Under the pieces are notes generated by a model. It did no database searches and was not told the DNA's origin. It saw only the letters and a program-made list of their open reading frames with translations. Position numbers and translations under genes: made by a program. This document shows positions 9,132 through 17,660 of a stretch of 64,000 nt of DNA, one piece after another. The DNA lies in contig NC_019974.1 of assembly GCF_000328685.1 (NCBI RefSeq), positions 1,355,001 to 1,419,000 of the forward strand, written 5' to 3'. Source of the stretch: Natronococcus occultus SP4 (GTDB taxonomy: Archaea > Halobacteriota > Halobacteria > Halobacteriales > Natrialbaceae). The stretch's first letter is position 1. The number at the start of each line of letters is the position of its first letter.

Positions 9132-9803
9132 ATGGCCAGAAAGTCGTATCAGGAGAAACTCGAGGAGCTCCGCGAGGACGTCCTCTACATGAGCGAGGTC
9201 GTCATGGAGCGGCTCCGCATGGGACTCTCCGCGCTCGAGCAGAAGGACACGGAGCTCGCGGACGAAGTGATGGAAGGCGACAGCGAGGTCAACGAGCTGT
9301 ACCTCGAGCTCGAGCAGGACTGCATCGAGCTGCTGGCACTCCAACAGCCCGTCGCCAGCGATCTCCGCTTTATCGCCTCGACGTTCAAGATCATCACCGA
9401 CCTCGAACGGATCGGCGACCTCGCGGTCAACCTCGGCGAGTACACTCACGACGCCGAGCACGACCGGTTCCCCGACGTCGACATTCAGGCGATGGGCGAA
9501 CTGACCCTCGAGATGGTCGAGGACGCGATGATCGCCTACGACACCGAGGACACCGACGGCTGTCGGGAGCTCGCCGAGCGCGACGACGATATCGACCAGT
9601 TCGCCGAGCGAGCCAGCGGGATCGTCGTCCGGGATCTGATCGAACGGGAACTCGACTCCCCCGAGGAGGTCGAGCGGATCCTCCAGGACGTTTCGCGGCT
9701 GCTGTTGACGATTCGGGACCTCGAACGGGTCGGCGACCACGCAGTCAACATCGCCGCCCGCACCCTCTATATGGTCGAGAACGACGACGAACTCATCTAC
9801 TGA
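9132..9803 (+). CDS. phoU: Phosphate transport regulator PhoU
   Basis: A 223-residue all-helical protein with two PhoU repeats, each with the metal-binding E-R-(I/V)-G-D pattern: LERIGDLAVNLGEY and LERVGDHAVNIAAR. PhoU tunes the Pst transporter and phosphate signalling. Length is normal and there is no DNA-binding fusion, unlike the second PhoU protein at 3779-4774. It follows pstB on the same strand but has its own TATA-like box. Its 3' end overlaps the convergent gene at 9797 by seven bases. Confidence 0.95.
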   Translation: MARKSYQEKLEELREDVLYMSEVVMERLRMGLSALEQKDTELADEVMEGDSEVNELYLELEQDCIELLALQQPVASDLRFIASTFKIITDLERIGDLAVNLGEYTHDAEHDRFPDVDIQAMGELTLEMVEDAMIAYDTEDTDGCRELAERDDDIDQFAERASGIVVRDLIERELDSPEEVERILQDVSRLLLTIRDLERVGDHAVNIAARTLYMVENDDELIY

Positions 9804-10180
9804 TCGGCGCCTGCCGTTCGTCTTCGTCGCTCCGGAACGCCCGTCAGCAGCTGGGCCGTGTCGACGACGTTTCTGGTCTCGAGCAACAGCTCGGCGGCCT
9901 GCCGGACCGTGAAGTCGGCCTCGAGTTCGACCCCGTAACACCGCGTGTAACACTCGAGCCAGTCGTTCATCGCCCGCTCTATGGCCGCGAACTCGGCCGT
10001 CGAGAACGCGACGGGCCGTTCGCCGGTCCGGGCCTCGACGTACCACCAGATCGCCTGCCCCGCCCCCTCGCGGAGGTACTCGCGGGCGGCCTCGGTGTCA
10101 GCGTCGGCGAGTTCGACGGCTGCCCGGTCGCGTTCGGCCTGCCGGGCGAGCGCGGCGATCCTGGATCCGTACCGGCTCAT
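9797..10180 (-). CDS. Uncharacterised protein, last gene of the etfBA-fixCX operon
   Basis: A 127-residue soluble protein I do not recognise beyond seeing it as a probable haloarchaeal protein of this operon. It is helix-rich, with an aromatic patch QAIWWYVEARTGERPVAF and two cysteines in DWLECYTRCYG. The start is the ATG overlapping the fixC stop by one base (TGATG), so it is translationally coupled to the flavoprotein gene and likely works with the ETF system. No cofactor motif or membrane segment is visible. The paired cysteines (C-x3-C) could bind metal or form a disulfide, but that is speculative. Confidence 0.7.
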   Translation of the reverse strand: MSRYGSRIAALARQAERDRAAVELADADTEAAREYLREGAGQAIWWYVEARTGERPVAFSTAEFAAIERAMNDWLECYTRCYGVELEADFTVRQAAELLLETRNVVDTAQLLTGVPERRRRTAGADQ

Positions 10181-11859
10181 CAGCCTTCGCGGAACTCGAC
10201 GCCCTTCCCGCCGCGGGGGTGTTCCCACTCGGTGTCGGCGACGATCGCGCAGGTGCCACACTCCACGCAGGGCTGGGTGTCGAGGCTGACGAGGGTCTCC
10301 TCGTCGCCGTTCGTCTTCACCCGTTCCGTGCGGTAACAGCCCCCGCCGAACTCCTCGGCGCTGACGGGACAGGCGTAGACCGCGGCTCCGCTGGCCTCGA
10401 CCGATTCGTCGCGCAGTTCGATGTGGGGGTTCCCGACGTCGGTGTCGTAGGTGAGGTCGCCGATCCGCTCCTCGAGGCTCGGCGGCTCGGCGTCGTTCTT
10501 CCAGCGGATGCTCTTCCCGCGAGCCTCGCCGATCACCGTCGGCAGCGTCGTGTACCCGGTGCGGGTGTCGGGCAGCATCGACACCAGGAACGGCGAGTTG
10601 TACGCCCGCTCGAGGACGCGGTCGGCCACCGGGTTCCCGAGCGCGACGCGACCGAGCGGGGACTCGAGGACGCGATCCACCGCGTTCGTGACCGTCTCGC
10701 GCTCGCCGACGGGTCGGGTGAGCTCGTACTGTTTGGGGCGGAGCTTGGCCATCGTCCCCGAGTCCGCGAGCAGTTTCGCATAGCGACGTCCCGCAGCCTC
10801 GGGGTCGGCGTTACCCCGCGTGATCGCGAAGGCGTCGGCCGCCAGCGCCCCGGCGGTGACGGCGTGGTTCATCCCCTTGATGATCGGGCCCTGGGCCTGC
10901 ATCTGGCCGGCAGCGTCCCCGACCAGCACCAGGCGATCCCGGTAGGGGTCGCGGTGGGCGACCTTCTTCGAGTCGGGGACGAGCTTCGCGGCGTACTCCC
11001 GCTCGTCGTAGCCGTCGCCGATCCAGTGGGCCATCACGGGATGGGTCAGCAGGGCGTCGAGCAGCTCGTGGGGCTCGGCCTGCTGGGCGACGAGGCTGTC
11101 GAGGTGGAAGACGGTCCCGATCGACAGCGACTCGGCGTTGGTGTACAGAAAGCCACCGCCGCGGACGTCCTCGAAGAGGTCGCCCGAGAACAGGTGGGCG
11201 ACACCCTCCTCGTCGTCGATCCCGAACCGATGGTTGACCGCCTCGGGATCCATATCGACGACCGCCTTGACACCCTGGAACCACTCGTCGGGTTCCTCCC
11301 AGTCCATGAGCCCTGCCTCACGGGCCAGCTCGGAGTTGACGCCGTCGGCGGCGACGATCAGGTCGGCCTCGATCGGGTCCAGTTCGTCGCAGGTGACGCC
11401 GACGATCTCTCCCTCCTCTCGGAGGAGGCCGTTCACCCGCACGTTCGTCAGCACGCCACCGCCCGTCTCGCTGGTCTTCTCGTGAACCCGTCGCTGGAGC
11501 CACGAGTCCATCTTCCGGCGGAGCACGGCGTCACACCAGTCGGTGTCGTGCTCGTGGAGGTCGGTCAGGTCGTAGGTCTTGACCTTGTCACCGGCGATGT
11601 TGTGGATCCGGTAGTCGGTGACGGGACGTTCGGCTGCCTTCTCGCGGAAGCCGTCGAAGAGATCGTCGATCGTGTAGGGGGCCGAGTCCTCGGCGTAGAT
11701 CAGCCCGCCGGAGACGTTCTTCGAACCCGCCTCGACGCCCCGCTCTAAGACGAGGGTCTCGACGCCGTGTTCCGCGAGTCTGGCCGCGGCGGCCGCGCCG
11801 CCGGGACCGCAGCCGACGACGACCGCCTCGTAGTGTTCGTGCTCGCTTCCGGCGCTCAT
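10180..11859 (-). CDS. fixC: FixC-type ETF-quinone oxidoreductase fused to FixX-like ferredoxin
   Basis: A 559-residue flavoprotein. Residues 8-35 form an FAD dinucleotide-binding fold (AVVVGCGPGGAAAAARLAEHG), and a second FAD contact is DRLVLVGDAAGQMQAQGP. The family oxidises reduced ETF and passes electrons to membrane quinone. The last 70 residues are a FixX-like ferredoxin segment with cysteines in YACPVS, GGGC and CVECGTC, a domain that is a separate FixX protein in many bacteria. The order etfB-etfA-fixC with overlapping ends (the etfA stop overlaps this start) makes it one operon. Whether the system bifurcates electrons, as in diazotrophs, or simply feeds quinone cannot be decided; no nitrogenase is nearby. 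Confidence 0.9.
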   Translation of the reverse strand: MSAGSEHEHYEAVVVGCGPGGAAAAARLAEHGVETLVLERGVEAGSKNVSGGLIYAEDSAPYTIDDLFDGFREKAAERPVTDYRIHNIAGDKVKTYDLTDLHEHDTDWCDAVLRRKMDSWLQRRVHEKTSETGGGVLTNVRVNGLLREEGEIVGVTCDELDPIEADLIVAADGVNSELAREAGLMDWEEPDEWFQGVKAVVDMDPEAVNHRFGIDDEEGVAHLFSGDLFEDVRGGGFLYTNAESLSIGTVFHLDSLVAQQAEPHELLDALLTHPVMAHWIGDGYDEREYAAKLVPDSKKVAHRDPYRDRLVLVGDAAGQMQAQGPIIKGMNHAVTAGALAADAFAITRGNADPEAAGRRYAKLLADSGTMAKLRPKQYELTRPVGERETVTNAVDRVLESPLGRVALGNPVADRVLERAYNSPFLVSMLPDTRTGYTTLPTVIGEARGKSIRWKNDAEPPSLEERIGDLTYDTDVGNPHIELRDESVEASGAAVYACPVSAEEFGGGCYRTERVKTNGDEETLVSLDTQPCVECGTCAIVADTEWEHPRGGKGVEFREG

Positions 11860-13415
11860 CGGTCCTCACCCCCGCTCCCGTCGGCGACGGCCTCGAGTCG
11901 GGTTTCGCCGGATTCGACGGCCTCGGTCAGCCGGGGCAGCACCTCGAACAGGTCGCCCTCGACGAAGTAGTCGCTGAAATCCCGGATCCTGGCGTCGGGG
12001 TCGGTGTTGATCGCGACGATCGTGTCCGACTCGTCCATTCCGACCTTGTGCTGGACCGCTCCGGAGACGCCCGCGGCGATGTAGACGTCGGGCGCGACGA
12101 CCTGTCCCGTCTCGCCGATCTGGCGTTCCTCCTTCGAGTACTCCTCGACGTGGCCCTCGAACTGGTAGGCCGAGGTGACGATCCCCCGCGTGATACCGAG
12201 TTCGGCGTCCTCGAAGGCGTCGACGAGGTCGAGTCCCAGCTCCATCCCGCGGGTAGGGTCGTCGGCGATCCCCCGACCCAGACAGACGATCACGTCGTGT
12301 CCGGTAAGGTCGATCCCGGCCTCGAGCCGGTCGTGCTCGGTGATCTCGACGCGGAACCAGTCGTCCTCGAGCTCCATGTCGTGTTCGATCACGAGCCCCT
12401 CCCGGTCGTCGTCGGGATCCATCGGCTCGAAACTGCCGGGAATGATCGATGCACCCTGCGGGTGGAAGTCCCGGCTCGGATTGTCCAGACAGAGGATCGT
12501 CGAGTACTCGAACCCCGAGAAGTCCGGGCGCTTCATGTGCAGGACCTTCTCGAAGGTCTTCTTGACGCCCGGTTCACCGGTCTTGACCGGGTTCGACACC
12601 TCGTTCTCCTCGATGTAGAGGTCCGAACAGTCCGAGGCGAGTCCGGAGTCGAGTTCGGCCTGGACCTTCGCCGAGAGGTCCCGTCCGTTGTTCGTCGCCG
12701 GGAACAGGATATAGCGGGGCTCGTCGTACTCGCGCCAGTCCGTGCTCTCGATCGTCCCCTGTCCGCGGGCCATGTGGGCCGCGATCTCGGTGTAGGGCTT
12801 GTGCAGGAACCGTTCCAGCCGCTGGTCGTCGTGGTAGACCGCGACGTCGGCGCCGTAGGCGATCGACTCCTCGGCCAGATCCTCGCAGTCCTCGCCCATC
12901 AGGAAGGCGACAACGCGCTCCTCGCTTCCATAGTCTTCCTCGAACTGGTCCATCAGCTCCCGGGCCTTCCCCAGCATCTCCCGCGAGACTTCGAGCAGCT
13001 CTCCCTGCTGGGTCTCGCAGAACACCCACATGTCGGCGTACTCGCCGCCGTCGAGCGCCCGGACGTGTTTCTTGTCCCGCGTCGGGTGAGAGAGCTCGTC
13101 GTCTTCGTCCTCCTCGTCACCCTCGCCGTCGTCCGCGTCCTCGTCGACCTCGTCTACCTCTTCGCCTTCCGCCTCGTCGCCGACGTCCTCTTTGGTCTCC
13201 TCGTACTCGCCTTCCGTCTCGGTTCCCTCCTCGACGCCGTCGCCGCCCGTCTCGCCGAGCTCCTCGAGGCGACGGTGGATCGCCTCGCGGGCGGTCTTGC
13301 GGTCCTTGCTCGCCTGTTCGGCTTCCAGTACCGCCTGCAGTTCGTCGACGTCCTCGAGGGTGTCGAGCTCTTCGCCCAGTTCCTCGGCCGTGTACTCGTC
13401 GGGATCGAGTGCCAT
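11856..13415 (-). CDS. etfA: Electron transfer flavoprotein alpha subunit with acidic N-terminal extension
   Basis: A 519-residue EtfA/FixB; typical EtfA is about 320. The C-terminal FAD-binding domain is clear: GETGQVVAPDVYIAAGVSG followed by AVQHKVGM and AINTDPDA. The middle holds the EtfA N-domain starting near YADMWVFCETQQGELLEVS. Ahead of it are about 120 extra residues: a helical stretch (residues 1-55) and then a very acidic run of Glu/Asp (about 60-110). This is coding, not a mis-called start, because the reading frame uses normal codons and begins two bases after the etfB stop. Partner of the EtfB gene just upstream; donates electrons to FixC. Confidence 0.9.
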   Translation of the reverse strand: MALDPDEYTAEELGEELDTLEDVDELQAVLEAEQASKDRKTAREAIHRRLEELGETGGDGVEEGTETEGEYEETKEDVGDEAEGEEVDEVDEDADDGEGDEEDEDDELSHPTRDKKHVRALDGGEYADMWVFCETQQGELLEVSREMLGKARELMDQFEEDYGSEERVVAFLMGEDCEDLAEESIAYGADVAVYHDDQRLERFLHKPYTEIAAHMARGQGTIESTDWREYDEPRYILFPATNNGRDLSAKVQAELDSGLASDCSDLYIEENEVSNPVKTGEPGVKKTFEKVLHMKRPDFSGFEYSTILCLDNPSRDFHPQGASIIPGSFEPMDPDDDREGLVIEHDMELEDDWFRVEITEHDRLEAGIDLTGHDVIVCLGRGIADDPTRGMELGLDLVDAFEDAELGITRGIVTSAYQFEGHVEEYSKEERQIGETGQVVAPDVYIAAGVSGAVQHKVGMDESDTIVAINTDPDARIRDFSDYFVEGDLFEVLPRLTEAVESGETRLEAVADGSGGEDR

Positions 13416-13417
13416 CG

Positions 13418-14281
13418 TCAGTCACCCCCCGCGAACGGCTGTAGCTCCTCGAGGACGGGCTCCATCGCCGCCCCGTCTGCGGGATCGATCATCGTCGCCT
13501 CCCGCTCCGAGGGCGCCTTCGGGATCGGGTCGACCGAGGAAACGATCGTCGGCGAGCCGTCGAGGCCGATGTAGTCGGGATCGAGGTTCAGGTCGACGTG
13601 ATCCCACGTCGTCAGGTGCTCGTCGTGCTCGGCGGCCCGCTCTTCGGTCTCGGATCGGAGGCGCTTGTGAGTCAGCCGGTGGGCGGCCTTTCGGTAGGTC
13701 GGCTCGAACTCCGGGTCGGTGACGACCGCGCAGGGAAGGGGTGCCTCAACGGTTTCGATCTCGTCGACGTCACCCTCGACGAGTCGCTTCGCCCGCAGTC
13801 GGCGCTCGTCGGGATCGATATCGAGCGCGATGACGTGGGTGACGATCGGCCAGTCGAGCGCCCAGCAGGTCTGGGGACCGGTCTGGCCGGTCTCCCCGTC
13901 GGCGGTCTTGAAGCCCGCGAAGACGAGGTCGACGTCGGCGACCTCCTCGCGGTATTTCTCGATCCCGGAGCTGACGGTGATCGCCGTCGCCCACGTGTCG
14001 GAGGCCGCGAGCTCCCGGTCCGACAGCAGGTAGCTGTCGTCGGCGTACACCGACTCCATTGCCTCCTGCAGGACGTCGCCGTATCCTGGCGGTCCCATGC
14101 TCATCGCGCTAACGTGGCCCCCGTGGCGCACCCGCGTCTGAAGCGCTGCCTCGAGCGCGAACGCGTCGTTCGGGTTCATTACCGTCGGCGTCTTCCCCCG
14201 TTCCAGGTGGCCGTCCTCGTCGAAGGAGACTGCCCCCTCCGAGAAGTCCGGCACCCCTTTCGTCAGTACGATCGATCGCAC
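13418..14281 (-). CDS. etfB: Electron transfer flavoprotein beta subunit (FixA type)
   Basis: A 287-residue EtfB/FixA. Family features: N-terminal RSIVLTKGVPDFS, MNPNDAFALEAALQ, and the AMP-binding region LVFAGFKTADGETGQTGPQ. I chose the GTG at 14281 because the protein then starts V-R-S-I-V-L like the family, a purine-rich GAGGGGTGAG sits just before it, and a TATA-like box at 14347-14354 would start the transcript downstream of the ATG at 14347. The longer 309-residue form from that ATG is therefore less likely. First gene of the operon etfB-etfA-fixCX-small protein. Confidence 0.88.
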   Translation of the reverse strand: MRSIVLTKGVPDFSEGAVSFDEDGHLERGKTPTVMNPNDAFALEAALQTRVRHGGHVSAMSMGPPGYGDVLQEAMESVYADDSYLLSDRELAASDTWATAITVSSGIEKYREEVADVDLVFAGFKTADGETGQTGPQTCWALDWPIVTHVIALDIDPDERRLRAKRLVEGDVDEIETVEAPLPCAVVTDPEFEPTYRKAAHRLTHKRLRSETEERAAEHDEHLTTWDHVDLNLDPDYIGLDGSPTIVSSVDPIPKAPSEREATMIDPADGAAMEPVLEELQPFAGGD

Positions 14282-14346
14282 GATCTCACCCCTCTTTGGT
14301 AGTTGATCACTCGCACCATTCTCGACTGGTCCTAACGGAGCTGACA

Positions 14347-14354
14347 CTATTAAG
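14347..14354 (-). promoter_or_regulatory. TATA-like box of the etfBA-fixCX operon
   Basis: Reads CTTAATAG on the minus strand, about 66 bases upstream of the GTG start preferred for etfB. It implies a transcript start near 14323 and a leader of about 40 bases with a ribosome-binding site. Confidence 0.45.
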
Positions 14355-14549
14355 AATGCGGGGTCGGAATCGCCGGGAGAGAGACCGGTCCGAAACCCGT
14401 CCGAAACGACGGAAACCGTTCGGTCGAGGCGTTCGACGCCACGTGGAACGGTCGGCTCGTCGTTCTCAGTCGAGCGAGTCGCGATAGACGAACTTGTGAA
14501 GTACCGGGGGACAAGTGGTTCGAGAATCGTCGATCCTCGTGATCGAGCC

Positions 14550-15431
14550 CTACTCGAGATCGCGCTCGGTCGTCCGCATCGTGATCTCCCCGTCGGCCCG
14601 GATCGAGCCGTCGACCTCGGCGCCCGGACCCAGCTCGAGGTCGTGACAGGAGACGTCGCCCAGGATCCGCGCCCCGGGCTCGACGACGACGTCGCCGCTG
14701 CGGGTCGTCAGATCGCCGTGGATGCGGGTTCCCTCGCCGACCGAGACGTCCTCGCGGGCCCGCAGGCTGCCGAAAACGTTGCAGTCCTCGCCGACGTCGA
14801 TCGACTCGGCGCGGATGTTACCGTGGAGCCGACAGCCGTCGCCGATCGTCGCGGGCGTCGAGACCCGCCAGGCGTCGTCGCTCACCGTCGCGTTGCGGGG
14901 GACGATCAGCGGGTCGGGAGTCGGCTCCGCGTCTTCGTCTTCGTCCTCGTCGTCGACGAGCTGGGAGACGAGCCGCTGGGCGGCGTCCTCCTCGCCGATC
15001 AATAGGAGCTGTTTGAGGTAGACGAACAGAAAGACGATCGTCGGCATCGGGTTCCGGATGACGATCCAGCCGTTGGCCTCGAACCCCTCGTCGATCTCGA
15101 CGTCGTCACCGATATCGAGGTCGCCGGCGACTTTCATCTCGCCGCCGATGTGAACGCGCTCGCCGATGTAGGCGTCCTGGCCGACCAAGACGTTGTCGGC
15201 GACGTCACACCACATGTCGAGCCGGCAGTCGGCCTCGGCCTCGATATCCCCGCCGAACTCGACGCTCTCGCCGGCGAGGACGTTCCGGCCGCGGACGCCG
15301 AACTCGACGGTCGAGCGGGCGCCGACCAGCACGTCCCCGTCGGTCTCGAGGGCGACTTCCTTGGCTTCGGTCCCGTCGGGGACGACGAGTTCGTCGAGCG
15401 GATCCCTGCGAAACGCCACGTTCGCAACCAA
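14550..15431 (-). CDS. Bactofilin-like polymer-forming protein with a central hydrophobic segment
   Basis: A 293-residue protein with two beta-helix halves of short glycine/valine-rich repeats (about residues 15-118 and 190-290), such as GDLDIGDDVEIDEG and LHGNIRAESIDVGEDCNVFGSL, typical of bactofilin/polymer-forming cytoskeletal proteins. Between them lies a hydrophobic stretch (NPMPTIVFLFVYLKQLLLIG, about 128-146) followed by a long acidic linker. Bactofilins polymerise and affect cell shape; halofilins, described in Haloferax as bactofilin relatives, are the nearest archaeal parallel, but I cannot assign this one to HalA or HalB. Monocistronic, on the opposite strand to the next gene. Confidence 0.75.
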   Translation of the reverse strand: MVANVAFRRDPLDELVVPDGTEAKEVALETDGDVLVGARSTVEFGVRGRNVLAGESVEFGGDIEAEADCRLDMWCDVADNVLVGQDAYIGERVHIGGEMKVAGDLDIGDDVEIDEGFEANGWIVIRNPMPTIVFLFVYLKQLLLIGEEDAAQRLVSQLVDDEDEDEDAEPTPDPLIVPRNATVSDDAWRVSTPATIGDGCRLHGNIRAESIDVGEDCNVFGSLRAREDVSVGEGTRIHGDLTTRSGDVVVEPGARILGDVSCHDLELGPGAEVDGSIRADGEITMRTTERDLE

Positions 15432-15542
15432 TACGAGCGCCGGGTAATAAATCTCGCGCGATTCGGCCGCGGGCGCTGCGGCGGTCGAGTGCGTGCGACC
15501 ACAGGCGTCCGGTTTTTATCGGGGGATCGCCTACGGTGGGGT

Positions 15543-15746
15543 ATGACGACGCTTGCGTTCGACGACGAGGGTGTCGACGTCGTGTACGAAGGCACCGAGT
15601 TTCGCCTCGAACGGGAACTCATCGAGGAAGCCACCGAGAAGTCCTACTACGACGTGACCGACCACGAAGTGCTGAAGATCGTCGCCGAGCAGCCGAACCT
15701 GCAGGGCGAACCCCGCCGCGTCGGCGACATCCTCCCGAAGAACTGA
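15543..15746 (+). CDS. DUF5800 family small protein
   Basis: A 67-residue acidic protein that I recognise as the haloarchaeal DUF5800 type (TTLAFDDEGVDVVYEGTEFR at the N-terminus, then DHEVLKIVAEQPNLQGEPRR). Function unknown; size and lack of membrane segment fit a small soluble regulator-like protein. Start at the ATG directly preceding the conserved sequence; an upstream GTTTTTATCGG about 30 bases before gives a good TATA-like box and a leaderless transcript. Divergent from the bactofilin-like gene. Confidence 0.8.
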   Translation: MTTLAFDDEGVDVVYEGTEFRLERELIEEATEKSYYDVTDHEVLKIVAEQPNLQGEPRRVGDILPKN

Positions 15747-15829
15747 CGCGTTCGGCGCCGATCGCGTTGCGGGTCCTCGCGGCGTCCGCGTTTCGACCGG
15801 CAGCGACGGATACCCGTCGGCAGCGACGG

Positions 15830-16396
15830 CTACCCGTCGTCTCCGTAGCGGGTTGCCGCGGATTCGAACCCCAGCTCCGCCCGCTCGCGACTCCGTCGGC
15901 CCTCGAGTTCGGCGATCGCCTCCGGATCCGGGCTGGCGTCGTCGTCGATCCGCGCCCACGAGGAGTGGACCTTCGAGTGACACCACCGACAGAGATAGAC
16001 CGTGATCTCGTGGGAGAGCTCGTCGGTCCCCGCGTCGGCGTCGCCGTCCTCGCTTGCCGAGTCGGTCTCGTCGGCGTACGAGAGGTGGTGCTCCTCGAGC
16101 AGCGGGCGCTCGTCGTCGTGGGCGAGTCGCCTCTCCTCGAGGCCACAGCGGACACACTCCCGGTCGCGGTTTCGCGACCGGAAGTGGGGACAGTCGGCCG
16201 GTGTCTCCTCACGATCGGGGTCGTGGACGGGACAGGCGTACTTCTCGGCGGCCCGTTCGCGGGCGAACGAGGGATCGGCGTCGGGACGCTCGAAGGCGTA
16301 CCGACACCGCCCGTCGTCCGTGCAGTGGTCACAGACGCCGGCGAACGCGTAGGGGTCGTCGACGCCGACGGACGTTCCTCGCGGCGTTTTCTCCAT
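15830..16396 (-). CDS. HNH-like zinc-binding protein (DUF7097-like)
   Basis: A 188-residue protein rich in cysteine and histidine. Two N-terminal Cys/His clusters (VCDHCTDDGRCRY and KYACPVHDP) precede CVRCGLEERRLAHDDERPLL, then EEHHLSY and LCRWCHSKVHSSWARIDD. The last three elements have the layout of an HNH/McrA-type zinc-finger fold: C-x2-C, then E-x-H-H, then C-x2-C-H. Nuclease activity is possible but unproven; the family is common in haloarchaea. A low-complexity acidic stretch sits around residues 110-125. Divergent from the DUF192 gene. Confidence 0.6.
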   Translation of the reverse strand: MEKTPRGTSVGVDDPYAFAGVCDHCTDDGRCRYAFERPDADPSFARERAAEKYACPVHDPDREETPADCPHFRSRNRDRECVRCGLEERRLAHDDERPLLEEHHLSYADETDSASEDGDADAGTDELSHEITVYLCRWCHSKVHSSWARIDDDASPDPEAIAELEGRRSRERAELGFESAATRYGDDG

Positions 16397-16499
16397 CGCT
16401 GTCCCGTTGGCGAGCGCGACGTTTCAACCTCTCGCCGATTCGAACTCACCGCTCGAGCTCGACGGGAAGCTTTTGTCCTCGCAGCGGGCACTCGAGGTC

Positions 16500-16853
16500 G
16501 TGCGACTGCGCCATCATCCGCAAACCGGCGCCGCCCGCCAGCTGGCCGCGACCGTTGAGACGGCCGACTCCGCGCTCGCTCAGCTCCGCGGACTCATGTT
16601 CCGCCGTTCGCTACCCGACGGATACGCGCTGGCGTTCCGGTTTGGGTCGGTGCGGTCCCGCGACGTGCACATGCTGTTCGTCTTCGTCCCGCTCGACGTG
16701 ATCTGGGTCGTCGACGGCGTCGTCGAGCGCGTCGAACGGCTCCGGCCCTGGCGGGGGATCGCCCGCAGCGAGGCCGACCTGCTGCTCGAGCTGCCCGCCG
16801 GAGCGGCCGACGGCGTCGAGTCCGGCGACGAGCTGGTCCTCGAGCCGACGTGA
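16500..16853 (+). CDS. DUF192 family protein
   Basis: A 117-residue DUF192 protein, recognised from LRGLMFRRSLPDGYALAFRF and HMLFVFVPLDVIWV. Bacterial and archaeal members are small beta-rich proteins of unknown function, often exported, though no signal is visible here. I start it at the GTG (V-R-L-R-H-H) because the family usually begins there and a T-rich box lies about 28 bases upstream; the frame continues upstream without a good start. Ends one base before the stop of the convergent phosphoribosyltransferase gene. Confidence 0.8.
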   Translation: MRLRHHPQTGAARQLAATVETADSALAQLRGLMFRRSLPDGYALAFRFGSVRSRDVHMLFVFVPLDVIWVVDGVVERVERLRPWRGIARSEADLLLELPAGAADGVESGDELVLEPT

Positions 16854-17414
16854 CTACTCGACGATCTCGAGTCTGCCGTCGACGACCCGGACGTCGAACA
16901 GCGCCGTCACCGATCTATCGAACCCTTCGCGATCGCGGTCGATCCGTCGGAGGACGACCGCGACGTCGACGAGCTCCGTGCCGACGTCTTCGAGAGCCGT
17001 ACAGACGGCCTCGATCGTGCCTCCCGTCGAGAGGACGTCGTCGACGAGGATGACCCGATCGCCGGCCTCGACCCCGTTCAGGAAGAGCTCGCTCTCGCCG
17101 TAGCCGGTCTCCTGGTGGATCGCGACCTCGTCCGGGAAGCCGTAGGAGCGCTTGCGGACGACGACGAACGGGACACCGGTCGCCGTCGAGAGCGCCGTGG
17201 CGTGGTGGATCCCCATCGCCTCGGGCGCGACGAGGACGTCGACGTCCTCGAAGTCGATCCGTTCCCGGAAACCGTCGACGACGGCCTCGAGGACGTCGGG
17301 TTCGACGAGCGGAACGCCGTCGGTGACGCCGTGGACGAAGTAGTCGTAGCCGTCGCGGTCGACGACGGGCGCCGCGCGGAGCGACCGTGCGAGCGGCTCC
17401 AGCGTAGGGTCCAT
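16854..17414 (-). CDS. hpt: Purine phosphoribosyltransferase (hypoxanthine/adenine type)
   Basis: A 186-residue type I phosphoribosyltransferase that joins a purine base to PRPP for nucleotide salvage. The PRPP-binding motif is RVILVDDVLSTGGTIEAV, and the base/flexible-loop region holds VVRKRSYGFPDEVAIHQETG. In archaea this subgroup is annotated as hypoxanthine/guanine or adenine phosphoribosyltransferase-like, so the base specificity is uncertain. Start chosen at MDPTLEPLARSL, which matches family length; upstream in-frame sequence is non-coding shadow of the leuA leader. Divergent from leuA across about 145 bases. Confidence 0.85.
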   Translation of the reverse strand: MDPTLEPLARSLRAAPVVDRDGYDYFVHGVTDGVPLVEPDVLEAVVDGFRERIDFEDVDVLVAPEAMGIHHATALSTATGVPFVVVRKRSYGFPDEVAIHQETGYGESELFLNGVEAGDRVILVDDVLSTGGTIEAVCTALEDVGTELVDVAVVLRRIDRDREGFDRSVTALFDVRVVDGRLEIVE

Positions 17415-17560
17415 GGCCTTGCTACGGCAGGGTGCCCGATGGTCGTTCGGGTCCGTGCGTCGTTCGAGTCGTGCGTCGAGGGGTGACACCGACGGGGCGG
17501 GTGCAGATGGTGCCGTGACCGGCGGGGTTAAGTCGCTCTGTCCGAATAGACTGTGGTACG

Positions 17561-17650
17561 ATGGCACGAGATTCGTTCTCAACGCCGGAGTCCGAGGATA
17601 GAGGAAGTCGGGGCAACCCGGCTGGGCGCGAAATTCCAGGGCGGAAATAA
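17561..17650 (+). CDS. Candidate 29-codon leader ORF upstream of leuA
   Basis: A short frame, ATG to TAA, coding 29 residues beginning MARDSFSTPESEDRG. Its ATG lies 29-34 bases after a GTTAAG box (17527-17532), where a leaderless transcript would begin, and it ends ten bases before the leuA GTG. It contains no leucine or isoleucine cluster, so it is not a classical attenuator. Real translation is unproven; it could simply be 5' leader. Confidence 0.35.
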   Translation: MARDSFSTPESEDRGSRGNPAGREIPGRK

Positions 17651-17660
17651 CCCTTCCTTC

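Noticed and set aside
13066..13200. Acidic repeat in etfA as a possible tandem DNA repeat
   Set aside because: It is Glu/Asp-rich coding sequence made of irregular GAC/GAG codons, with no fixed repeat unit.
12048..13574. Long plus-strand open frame inside etfA and etfB
   Set aside because: Antisense shadow of confidently identified EtfA/EtfB; no domain and no promoter.
15859..15885. A GATTCGAACCCC sequence that looks like a tRNA T-loop
   Set aside because: It is inside the HNH-like coding gene, and no acceptor, D- or anticodon arms can be built around it.
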